This document shows, piece after piece, positions 56,195 through 64,000 of a stretch of DNA of 64,000 nucleotides (its first letter is position 1; the number at the start of each line of letters is the position of its first letter). The stretch is from an uncultured Chloroflexus sp. (lineage in GTDB: Bacteria > Chloroflexota > Chloroflexia > Chloroflexales > Chloroflexaceae), in NCBI RefSeq assembly GCF_937129525.1, contig NZ_CAKZNK010000087.1, positions 1 to 64,000 of the forward strand. Direction: 5' to 3'. Position numbers and translations under genes: made by a program. The notes under the pieces are model-generated. The model made no database searches. It saw nothing but the letters and a program-made list of their open reading frames with translations, and was not told the origin of the DNA.

Positions 56195-58462
56195 ATGACA
56201 GAACGAAAAATTTATACCGTCAGCGCGGAGATTGCCGGTCGTACTTTAACCCTGGAAGCCGGACGTTTCGCCGAGCAGGCCGATGGCGCAGTGGTAGCCC
56301 GCTACGGCGACACGATGCTGCTGGCGACTGTTGTCTGCGCCAAAGAGGCGCGTGAAGGCACTGATTTCTTCCCGCTTACCGTCGATTACGAAGAGAAGAT
56401 GTACGCGGTAGGCAAGATTCCTGGTAATTTCTTCAAACGCGAAGGCCGACCTACCACCACAGCGATTCTCATCTCACGGTTAACTGATCGCCCACTGCGC
56501 CCCCTCTTTCCCAAAGGGTTCTACAACGAAGTACAGGTGATTATCACCACCTTCTCGATCGACATGGAGAACGATCCCGGTCCACTGGCCATTATCGCCG
56601 CCTCGGCTGCCTTGTCGATCAGCGATATTCCCTTCGCCGGCCCGGTGGGAGCGGTGCAGATGGGGCATCTCAACGGCGAGCTGGTCGTTAACCCCAAGAT
56701 GGGAGACATCGAAAAGAGCCGGCTTGATCTGGTTGTTGCCGGCACGAAAGATGCTGTGTTGATGGTCGAAGCTGGCGCGTATGAGTTGACTGAAGACGAG
56801 ATGCTCCAGGCGGTCATCGATGGGCACGCCGTCTGCAAACAGATTTGCGAGCTGCAAGAGCAGTTGGTGCAGCTCTGCGGCAAACCCAAGCGGCCCTTCA
56901 CTCCGCCTGTAATCGATACCTCGCTCGAAGAGGCAGTTAGCGCCTGGATGGGCGATCGCCTGCGCCAGGCCGTTCGCAGTCCGATTAAGCAGGAACGTGA
57001 GGCGCAAACCGAGGCGCTGAAGGCCGAGGTGATCGCTCACTTCACCGCCGATGAGCCGGAGGAAGAGATACCGAACCGCACCAAAGAGGTGACCAAGGCG
57101 TTCGAGAAGCTTCTCAAGGATGAAGTGCGCAACGCCATCCTTGATGAAGGCATCCGGGTCGATGGCCGTGCCCTCGATGAGATTCGCCCGATCAGCATCG
57201 AGGTCGGAGTCGTGCCTCGCGTCCACGGTTCGGCAGTCTTTACTCGTGGTCAAACCCAGGTGTTGACGATCACTACTCTCGGTTCGCCCGGCGATGAGCA
57301 AAAAGTTGACGATCTTGGCATCGAGACGACCAAACGCTACATTCACCACTATAACTTCCCGCCGTTTAGCACCGGTGAAGTGCGCCGACTCAGCACCCCT
57401 CGCCGGCGCGACATTGGCCACGGCGCTCTCGCCGAGCGCTCGCTGTACGCTGTGCTCCCTAGCGAAGAGGAGTTCCCGTACACGATCCGTCTCGTCTCTG
57501 AAGTGCTCTCATCGAATGGATCGTCATCAATGGCCTCAGTTTGCGGCTCGTCGCTGAGCCTGATGGATGCCGGCGTGCCGATTAAAGCGCCGGTAGCTGG
57601 GGTGGCAATGGGTCTGATCACCGGAGCAGATGGGCGCTGGCGTGTGTTGACCGATATTCAAGGCCTCGAAGATGCCCTCGGTGATATGGACTTTAAGGTA
57701 GCCGGCACTGCCAAAGGTGTCACCGGTTTGCAAATGGATATCAAGACTACCGGTATCACCTACGAGATTATGCGGCAGGCTTTCGCGCAGGCTCGCGCCG
57801 GACGGCTCTTCATTCTCGAGAAGATGAACGCAGTGATCAGCGCACCGCGCCCTGAGTTGTCGATCTATGCGCCGCGCATTATGACGATCCAGATCCCGGT
57901 GGAAAAGATCGGCGCGCTGATTGGCCCCGGCGGTAAGACGATCCGGAATATTTGCGATACGACCGGCGCTCAGATCGATATCGAAGATGATGGTCGCGTC
58001 TTTATTACCACACCTGATGGGGAAGCGGCTAAGAAGGCAATCAGCATGATCGAGGGGCTGACCCGCGAAGCAAAAGTGGGTGACATCTTTCTCGGCAAGG
58101 TAGTCAGTATTAAGCCGTTCGGCGCTTTCGTCAATATCCTGCCCGGCAAAGATGGCATGGTACACGTATCAGAACTTGACGATAAGCGAGTTGAGAATGT
58201 CGAAGATGTGGTTTCGCTCGGCGATGAGATCAATGTAATGGTGATTGATATTGACCGGACAACCGGCAAAATCAGCCTGAGCCGCCGGGCAGTGCTGACC
58301 GGCGAGACGCCGGAAGAACGAAAAGCTGCTGGCGCCGCGCCGCGCCCGCGTCCGCGGGATGAACAGCGCGGTGGACGCGATGAGCCGCGCAGTCTGCGCG
58401 AAGAGTTGCGTGGGCCGCGCCGCGATGCCGATCGGCCACGCCCAAGACGGCGCGACGATTAG
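56195..58462 (+). CDS. pnp: Polyribonucleotide nucleotidyltransferase
   Basis: Two RNase PH domains, KH 'IGALIGPGGKTIRNICDTTGAQIDIEDDG', S1 domain, Arg/Asp-rich tail. Confidence 0.97.
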   Translation: MTERKIYTVSAEIAGRTLTLEAGRFAEQADGAVVARYGDTMLLATVVCAKEAREGTDFFPLTVDYEEKMYAVGKIPGNFFKREGRPTTTAILISRLTDRPLRPLFPKGFYNEVQVIITTFSIDMENDPGPLAIIAASAALSISDIPFAGPVGAVQMGHLNGELVVNPKMGDIEKSRLDLVVAGTKDAVLMVEAGAYELTEDEMLQAVIDGHAVCKQICELQEQLVQLCGKPKRPFTPPVIDTSLEEAVSAWMGDRLRQAVRSPIKQEREAQTEALKAEVIAHFTADEPEEEIPNRTKEVTKAFEKLLKDEVRNAILDEGIRVDGRALDEIRPISIEVGVVPRVHGSAVFTRGQTQVLTITTLGSPGDEQKVDDLGIETTKRYIHHYNFPPFSTGEVRRLSTPRRRDIGHGALAERSLYAVLPSEEEFPYTIRLVSEVLSSNGSSSMASVCGSSLSLMDAGVPIKAPVAGVAMGLITGADGRWRVLTDIQGLEDALGDMDFKVAGTAKGVTGLQMDIKTTGITYEIMRQAFAQARAGRLFILEKMNAVISAPRPELSIYAPRIMTIQIPVEKIGALIGPGGKTIRNICDTTGAQIDIEDDGRVFITTPDGEAAKKAISMIEGLTREAKVGDIFLGKVVSIKPFGAFVNILPGKDGMVHVSELDDKRVENVEDVVSLGDEINVMVIDIDRTTGKISLSRRAVLTGETPEERKAAGAAPRPRPRDEQRGGRDEPRSLREELRGPRRDADRPRPRRRDD

Positions 58463-58557
58463 GCTGGCGGCTGAATGTCTCCAAGATGGTTCGATTCGGT
58501 TTTTTGTGACCAAAGACAAAGGACGGCGCGACGATTAGGCTGGCGGCTGAATGTCTC
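58446..58557 (+). repeat. Perfect 36 bp direct repeat (58446-58481 and 58522-58557) including the pnp stop codon
   Basis: GACGGCGCGACGATTAGGCTGGCGGCTGAATGTCTC present twice, offset 76 bp. Confidence 0.95.
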
Positions 58558-58768
58558 TGCCTGTTCTCTGTGATCGATGGGCAGTATGTCATTGTTGCGT
58601 CGTGTGTATGACGGTTACCGGGTTGTCAGATCGCGTAGCAACTGCAACCCGGTAACATAGCTCGATACAAATGTAAGGATAATTCAGGTGGGCGGACACT
58701 GAACCGGCTATCGGGAACAGTCTCTTTCTCCGCCCGTCTGCTGTCTGAAGCCTGGTGACAATGTTCCG

Positions 58769-59614
58769 ATGACGACCATGTCAGTCACCATCCCAACCTA
58801 TTGTGAGCTCGGAGGCCATGGCCCCCGTCTCATCCATATCGCGCCTGCTAACGGCTTTCCGCCAGAAGCATATGTCCCTCTCGCCGCCGGACTGTCGTCC
58901 TTTGGACGCATTCTCGGATACCGGCCACGTCCGTTGCGCGTCGATGGTGATTCGCAACCGGGGGGGACATGGCGCGATTTGGCGGCGGATCTGCTTGCCG
59001 ATCTGCAAACTGTAACTCACGAACCGGTGATCGGGATCGGTCATTCGCTCGGTGGGATTTTATCGCTCTTTGCCGCAGTCAAACAACCGGCATTGTTTCG
59101 CGGCCTGGCACTCATCGACCCGGTCTTCTTTCGCCGACGGCTACAGATGCTGATCTGGCTGCTCCAGCGCAGCGGTCAGGGGCATCGCTTCCCCCTGGCC
59201 CAGGGTGCGTTACGCCGACGCGATCACTTTGCCAGCATCGATGAAGCGCGACAGCGCTGGCAAGGTCGCGGCGTGTTTGCCGACTTCACGCCTGCCGCGC
59301 TCGAAGGCTATCTCAACGGTGGCTTGCGTCGCCATAGTAATGGCTACAAGCTGGCCTGGCCGAAACAGTGGGAGTCGCACATTTTCGCCTCGTCACCGGT
59401 CGATGGATGGCGCGATTTGCGCCGCTGGCAAGGCCCCTTGTTGATTGTGCGCGGCACCCGCTCTGAGCTGATTACCGATTCGGTCTGGCGCCGTTTCCAT
59501 CGAGCAGTTCCTCATGCCCGGCTGGTTGAAGTTGAGGCCGGCCATATGGTGCCGATGGAGAAACCGGCTGAAGTGGCGGCTATTATTGCCGATTGGTTGC
59601 GTGAGTTAACCTGA
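58769..59614 (+). CDS. Alpha/beta hydrolase
   Basis: 'VIGIGHSLGGILSLFAA', 'VEVEAGHMVPMEKPAEVAAII'. Confidence 0.85.
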   Translation: MTTMSVTIPTYCELGGHGPRLIHIAPANGFPPEAYVPLAAGLSSFGRILGYRPRPLRVDGDSQPGGTWRDLAADLLADLQTVTHEPVIGIGHSLGGILSLFAAVKQPALFRGLALIDPVFFRRRLQMLIWLLQRSGQGHRFPLAQGALRRRDHFASIDEARQRWQGRGVFADFTPAALEGYLNGGLRRHSNGYKLAWPKQWESHIFASSPVDGWRDLRRWQGPLLIVRGTRSELITDSVWRRFHRAVPHARLVEVEAGHMVPMEKPAEVAAIIADWLRELT

Positions 59615-59741
59615 TTGCAGCGCAGTGGGCTGGTAAGGGTAGGAGCAGGATTGCGTTCGTTATGCTCAAGCTGAAGTCGTTGATGCTGGTTGTCCCTGCT
59701 TGCTGAGCTTGTCAGTATTCACAAGAGATAGGCTATCTGTC

Positions 59742-59768
59742 GAAGTGGCAGTGCTTGCCACTTCTTTT
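59742..59768. terminator. Intrinsic terminator in a convergent intergenic region
   Basis: GAAGTGGCA-GTGCT-TGCCACTTC-TTTT, perfect 9 bp stem. Confidence 0.72.
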
Positions 59769-59859
59769 CGCGATGAGCGGGCAGAATACGCGCAACCACC
59801 CTTGCCGGTCGCAATCAGCATAGCCACTCCAACCTGCTTCCGGGAATAATTTGCCGCGT

Positions 59860-60735
59860 CTACCCTACCGTCTCGTCTGACCGCACTTCATAGATTGCCA
59901 TCCACAAACACACAACCGTGATGACGATCGCAAATGCAGTATAGACCAGCCATGGCGACGGTACCCACAGATTACCCACCGAGGAGGGAATCTCCCACAG
60001 CCATGGGCCATTGCCGGTTTCGAGCGCACCGGCAGTCATAGACAGCGCAATGAACGGATGCAGACAGAGGAAGGCCCCCATCGTGTAGATGTACCATGGG
60101 GAAAGCAGGTCATTGAAGGCGCCAATCAGTAACGAGATGACAAAAAACAAGAATGGCACCAACAACAGGATCGCAATAACCGTACCCTGGGCCAATACCG
60201 TCGCAGCCAGTGTCGAGCGCATCACTGTTGACCAGAATAGACCAATCGTTGCGTAGCTGATCGCCGTTGCCAGCAGACCCACAGTGCCGATCAGTACTTC
60301 TTGCCCGGTAACGCCCCCAAAAATGAGCGCCAGGCCCGCAATCGGCAACGAAGACGCTATTAGCAGTAGCGCAAAGGCGATGGCAGAGATCAGTTTGCCG
60401 ATGACGATTTGCCCTGGCGACAACAACGATGCCAGCAGCAGATCGTAGGTTTGTCGCTCTTTCTCACCCACAATTGCGCCGGCAGTCAACGAAGGCGAGA
60501 GAAAACAGACCTGTATCAGCGCAGCGGTCATCACCGTAAAGAAGATAGCCTTGCCAAGCGAGCGAGACGCTTCTGGATCATTGAATCTCGTCGAACTGGC
60601 AAAAACCGCGTAGATCAGTAAGGTTATTGCGCCGATGACAGTCAGATAGCCGGTCAGAATCAACCAGGCATTGCGTCCGCGAATGCGACCGAATAGCTCG
60701 CGATGAAGCACCGGATTAGCAAGCAAATCGCGCAT
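59860..60735 (-). CDS. ABC-2 type permease
   Basis: 'LSPSLTAGAIVGEKERQTYDLLLASLLSPGQIVIGKLISA'; ATG 60735 preferred. Confidence 0.82.
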   Translation of the reverse strand: MRDLLANPVLHRELFGRIRGRNAWLILTGYLTVIGAITLLIYAVFASSTRFNDPEASRSLGKAIFFTVMTAALIQVCFLSPSLTAGAIVGEKERQTYDLLLASLLSPGQIVIGKLISAIAFALLLIASSLPIAGLALIFGGVTGQEVLIGTVGLLATAISYATIGLFWSTVMRSTLAATVLAQGTVIAILLLVPFLFFVISLLIGAFNDLLSPWYIYTMGAFLCLHPFIALSMTAGALETGNGPWLWEIPSSVGNLWVPSPWLVYTAFAIVITVVCLWMAIYEVRSDETVG

Positions 60736-60874
60736 CAGTATACCTCTCTCACCCAATTACGCCGCTGCCTGCGCTCAGATCGAGACGGTCATCCGGCGAG
60801 TTGTTTCACCCCGGTATTGCCACGATCTCCCTGTTTATGGTATCACAAGAAGGTTCCGGCTGCTCATCGACCCA

Positions 60875-61855
60875 TCACTGCCCGCAATTAATCCGATCCA
60901 ACAGCGAGGTAACGGCATAGATCGCGCGCAAGGTAGGCGCCGGCGTGCCGGTCAATTCGGCCAATTCAACCACTGCCCCCAATAAGGCGTCAATCTCAGT
61001 GGGACGTTTGGCTTCAATATCCTGCAACATCGAGGTCTTATGAGCGCCGATCTCTTCGGCCATTCGAATCCGACGCTCGATAGAGACTGGAAACCGCGCG
61101 CCCAACGTCTCGGCAACCTGTTGCGCTTCTGCCATCATCGTTGCCGCCAATGTGTACGTACCCTGATCGGCGATAATCCGGTCAAGCGTAGCGCGTGTCA
61201 ACGCACTGATCGGGTTGAAGGAGAGATTACCCCACAGCTTGAGCCAAATCTCATTGCGAATATCGGTTTTCACCGGCGCGCGCAGACCAACCGATTCGAG
61301 CAGTTTACTCAGCCGCATCGTCCGTTCGCTGCGACTGCCATCAGGTTCGCCAAGTGTAAACCGATTGCCCTCGATGTGGCGGATCACACCGGGTCGCTCG
61401 ATGGCTGCTGCCGGATAGACCACACAGCCGATCACGCGCTCGATTTCAGTATTGGCAGCAATCACACCGCCGGGATCGACCGACTCGATCCGTCGCCCTT
61501 CATAAGGGCCGCCATGACGCAGAAAATACCACCATGGAATACCGTTTTGCGCGTACACCACTGCTGTAGTTGGGCCGTAGAGGGCGCGCATCGGCGCCGC
61601 CAGCGCCGGCAACGATTGCGCCTTCACCGCCACAATCACCATATCGTGCTGGCCGGCAGCAATCATATCGGCAGTGGCCATTGCCGGTTTCACCACCTCC
61701 TGGCGGCCATCCTGGTATATGATGGTCAATCCATGCGCTTCAATCGCGGCCAGATGCGCACCCCGCGCAATGAGAGTCACTTCGGCCCCGGCCTGAATCA
61801 ACTTCGCGCCGAGCCAGCCCCCAATTGCGCCAGCCCCAACAATGCAAATCCGCAT
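60875..61855 (-). CDS. panE: Ketopantoate reductase family protein
   Basis: 'MRICIVGAGAIGGWLGAKLIQAGAEVTLIARG', 'NEIWLKLWGNLSFNPISALTRATLD'. Confidence 0.87.
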   Translation of the reverse strand: MRICIVGAGAIGGWLGAKLIQAGAEVTLIARGAHLAAIEAHGLTIIYQDGRQEVVKPAMATADMIAAGQHDMVIVAVKAQSLPALAAPMRALYGPTTAVVYAQNGIPWWYFLRHGGPYEGRRIESVDPGGVIAANTEIERVIGCVVYPAAAIERPGVIRHIEGNRFTLGEPDGSRSERTMRLSKLLESVGLRAPVKTDIRNEIWLKLWGNLSFNPISALTRATLDRIIADQGTYTLAATMMAEAQQVAETLGARFPVSIERRIRMAEEIGAHKTSMLQDIEAKRPTEIDALLGAVVELAELTGTPAPTLRAIYAVTSLLDRINCGQ

Positions 61856-61921
61856 ATCACTTCCTCACTTATGACCAGCCGCCACGACCGAGAGGGCTAC
61901 CTTTGGCCAGCAGTTACGCTA

Positions 61922-62878
61922 CTACAACTTCCGCAGATAGACCCGCTCGAGTTCATGCCGCGACCCTTTAACCAGTATCAGATCGGCGCTCCAGCGCGTC
62001 GGCTCGATGTTTTGCTTCAAGTTGATGTAGTTAATTTCACGCCAGATCCGGCGAGCAGTCGCAATTGCCTCAGTTTCACTCAACTCAGCATAGCGGCGAA
62101 AATAGGATGAAGGGTCGCGGAAAGCCGTTTCACGCAACCGCAAAAAGCGCTCGATATACCATTGCTCGAGATCGCGCTCATCAGCATCGACATAGATAGC
62201 AAAATCGAAGAAATCAGACACATAGAGCTGCGGTTCACGGCGATGACTGGCGCCACGTTGCAACACATTCAGACCTTCGACGATCAGCACATCCGGGTGA
62301 TCGACCACCTGCACCTGATCGGGCACTATGTCGTAGATCAGATGTGAATAGACCGGCGCCGTCACCGGACCATAACCCGATTTAATATCGGCCATGAATT
62401 GTAACAAACGCCGCCGATCATAACTCTCTGGAAAACCTTTGCGGTGCATGATGCCCCGCTCTTGCAACACTCGATTAGGGTAGAGGAAGCCATCGGTGGT
62501 GATGAGATCAACCTTCAACCGGCCAGGACCGCGCGTCAACAGCGCCTGCAAAATGCGCGCTGTGCTACTCTTGCCAACTGCCACGCTACCGGCAATCCCG
62601 ATCACATATGGCACGCGCGCTGTTGCCGAACCAAGAAAAGAACTCGTTGCCTGATATAATCGGCAGGCATTTTCATAGTAGAGCTGTAACAGGCGAACCA
62701 ACGGCAAATAGATGTCAGCCACATCTTCGATTGAGACGCTGTCATTGAGACTAACCAGCGAATCCAGTTCGGCTGCGCTCAGCGGCATTGGCGTACCATT
62801 CCGCAATGCCGCCCATTCTGCGCGCGAAAAAGCCAGGTAGGGCGAGAGACGCCGTTCGAGTTCAGGCTTGAGAGTCAT
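61922..62878 (-). CDS. coaA: Type I pantothenate kinase
   Basis: '[23 protein letters not shown]', '[28 protein letters not shown]'. Confidence 0.94.
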   Translation of the reverse strand: MTLKPELERRLSPYLAFSRAEWAALRNGTPMPLSAAELDSLVSLNDSVSIEDVADIYLPLVRLLQLYYENACRLYQATSSFLGSATARVPYVIGIAGSVAVGKSSTARILQALLTRGPGRLKVDLITTDGFLYPNRVLQERGIMHRKGFPESYDRRRLLQFMADIKSGYGPVTAPVYSHLIYDIVPDQVQVVDHPDVLIVEGLNVLQRGASHRREPQLYVSDFFDFAIYVDADERDLEQWYIERFLRLRETAFRDPSSYFRRYAELSETEAIATARRIWREINYINLKQNIEPTRWSADLILVKGSRHELERVYLRKL

Positions 62879-63063
62879 GCCGCTTCCTGTCCATCAACAA
62901 CGGGCATTGATTACCGGCAGCACCATTGCAACGTTACGCATGCTCGCGCATTTGCGATCGCAAATGCTAGTATCATACCAGTTATCGTCAATTTGCCGAC
63001 AAACCAAACCCCGGCGCTTGCGCCTTACGCTCGCCACGGCGATACATGCGCGCCTCGGCGCAG

Positions 63064-64000
63064 CTACACCAAACCCAACGTTTTGGACATCGTAATACGC
63101 TGTAATTTGCCGGTAGCACCGCGTGGCAAGGCATCGAGAATATGGATCGCCCGCGGCACTTTGAAATCGGCCAGCAGACCGGCGCAGTGATCACGCAATT
63201 CGCGTTCACTGGCTTGCATTCCCTCGCGCAAGACGACCGCCGCATGCACTTCTTCCCCTAATGTTGGGTGAGGGACAGCAAAAGCCAGCGCCTCGGCCAC
63301 TGCCGGATGGCGCAGCAATACATCGTCGATCTCAAGCGGGGAAATCTTTTCACCACCGCGATTGATCAACTCTTTAATTCGACCGGTCAGACAGAGATAG
63401 CCATCCTCATCGAGATACCCTTGATCACCGGTGCGGAACCAACCATTCACAAACGCAACCGCATTTGCGTCAGGGTTGTTCTCGTAACCGTCAACCACAT
63501 TTGGCCCACGCACCACTACCTCACCTTTAGTGCCTGCCGGTAACAGTTGGCCATGTTCGTCCATAATAGCAACTTCCACCCCGAAACCAATTCCAACCGA
63601 GCCGGCTTTCCGCTGAGCGGGCGGCAATGGATTAGAAGTCATCTGATGCGACGCCTCAGTCATGCCGTAACTCTCAATCACCGGCGCGCCAAAGACCTGT
63701 TCCATCCGTTCCATCACCACTGGCGGCAGTGGCGCACTTGAAGAACGGATGAAGCGAAACGGATTGGCGGCAATGATCGCCGCATTTCGCTCAGCGCGCG
63801 CCAGCAAGACCTGATGCATTGTCGGCACTGCTGAGTACCAGGTAGGCCGCTCCTGCTCAACCCAGCTCCAAAACTTGAGCGCATCGAAACCGGGCGGGCA
63901 GATCACTGCGCCTCCGGCAGCGAGCTGACTGAGCAATGAGGCCACGATACCATGAATATGAAAGAGTGGCATTACGCAGAGCGAGCGGTCAGCGGCGCTC
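63064..64000 (-). CDS. AMP-dependent synthetase/ligase (acyl-CoA synthetase-like), N-terminus beyond the window
   Basis: 'VIESYGMTEASHQMTSNPL', 'GWFRTGDQGYLDEDGYLCLTGRIKELINRGGEKISP'; the frame stays open to the window edge. Confidence 0.88.
   Translation of the reverse strand, partial: SAADRSLCVMPLFHIHGIVASLLSQLAAGGAVICPPGFDALKFWSWVEQERPTWYSAVPTMHQVLLARAERNAAIIAANPFRFIRSSSAPLPPVVMERMEQVFGAPVIESYGMTEASHQMTSNPLPPAQRKAGSVGIGFGVEVAIMDEHGQLLPAGTKGEVVVRGPNVVDGYENNPDANAVAFVNGWFRTGDQGYLDEDGYLCLTGRIKELINRGGEKISPLEIDDVLLRHPAVAEALAFAVPHPTLGEEVHAAVVLREGMQASERELRDHCAGLLADFKVPRAIHILDALPRGATGKLQRITMSKTLGLV

Noticed and set aside
1-64000. tRNA/rRNA genes, CRISPR-Cas, prophage, canonical IS elements or a known defence island
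   Set aside because: None recognised by eye; tRNAscan-SE, Infernal and ISfinder searches would be needed to exclude them firmly.

Overview
This 64 kb window looks like a Chloroflexus/Roseiflexus-type (Chloroflexota) chromosome. That assignment is inferred from gene content and composition; no database search was run. Most of the window is ordinary: (i) a LacI-controlled beta-glucan/oligosaccharide locus (LacI, ABC importer, two GH3, one GH16; 1.2-11.5 kb); (ii) a long minus-strand block (11.7-20.0 kb) with a SCO1664/DUF3090/phosphomutase trio, a QTMAN/DUF3524-like glycosyltransferase, a DA1-like zinc protein, an esterase, LysM, LCP and SpoIIE-type proteins; (iii) a solute-binding lipoprotein, hybrid kinase and receiver set; (iv) a T-box-led thrS operon; (v) housekeeping genes (pth, msrA, pgsA, cinA, rpsO, pnp, panE, coaA, a MurF-Alr fusion). 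The accessory part is 47.2-50.9 kb. There, the C-terminal remnant of a type ISP restriction-modification gene is interrupted by a DUF559 endonuclease-like ORF preceded by GC-rich ~36 bp repeats and a perfect 17 bp hairpin. It is followed by two integron attC-like sites flanking an AT-rich cassette (a CALIN-like cluster, no integrase in the window), whose lipoprotein gene is broken by a 5 bp tandem duplication. The strongest regulatory RNA is a threonine T-box (specifier ACC) on the minus strand at about 41.71-41.95 kb.
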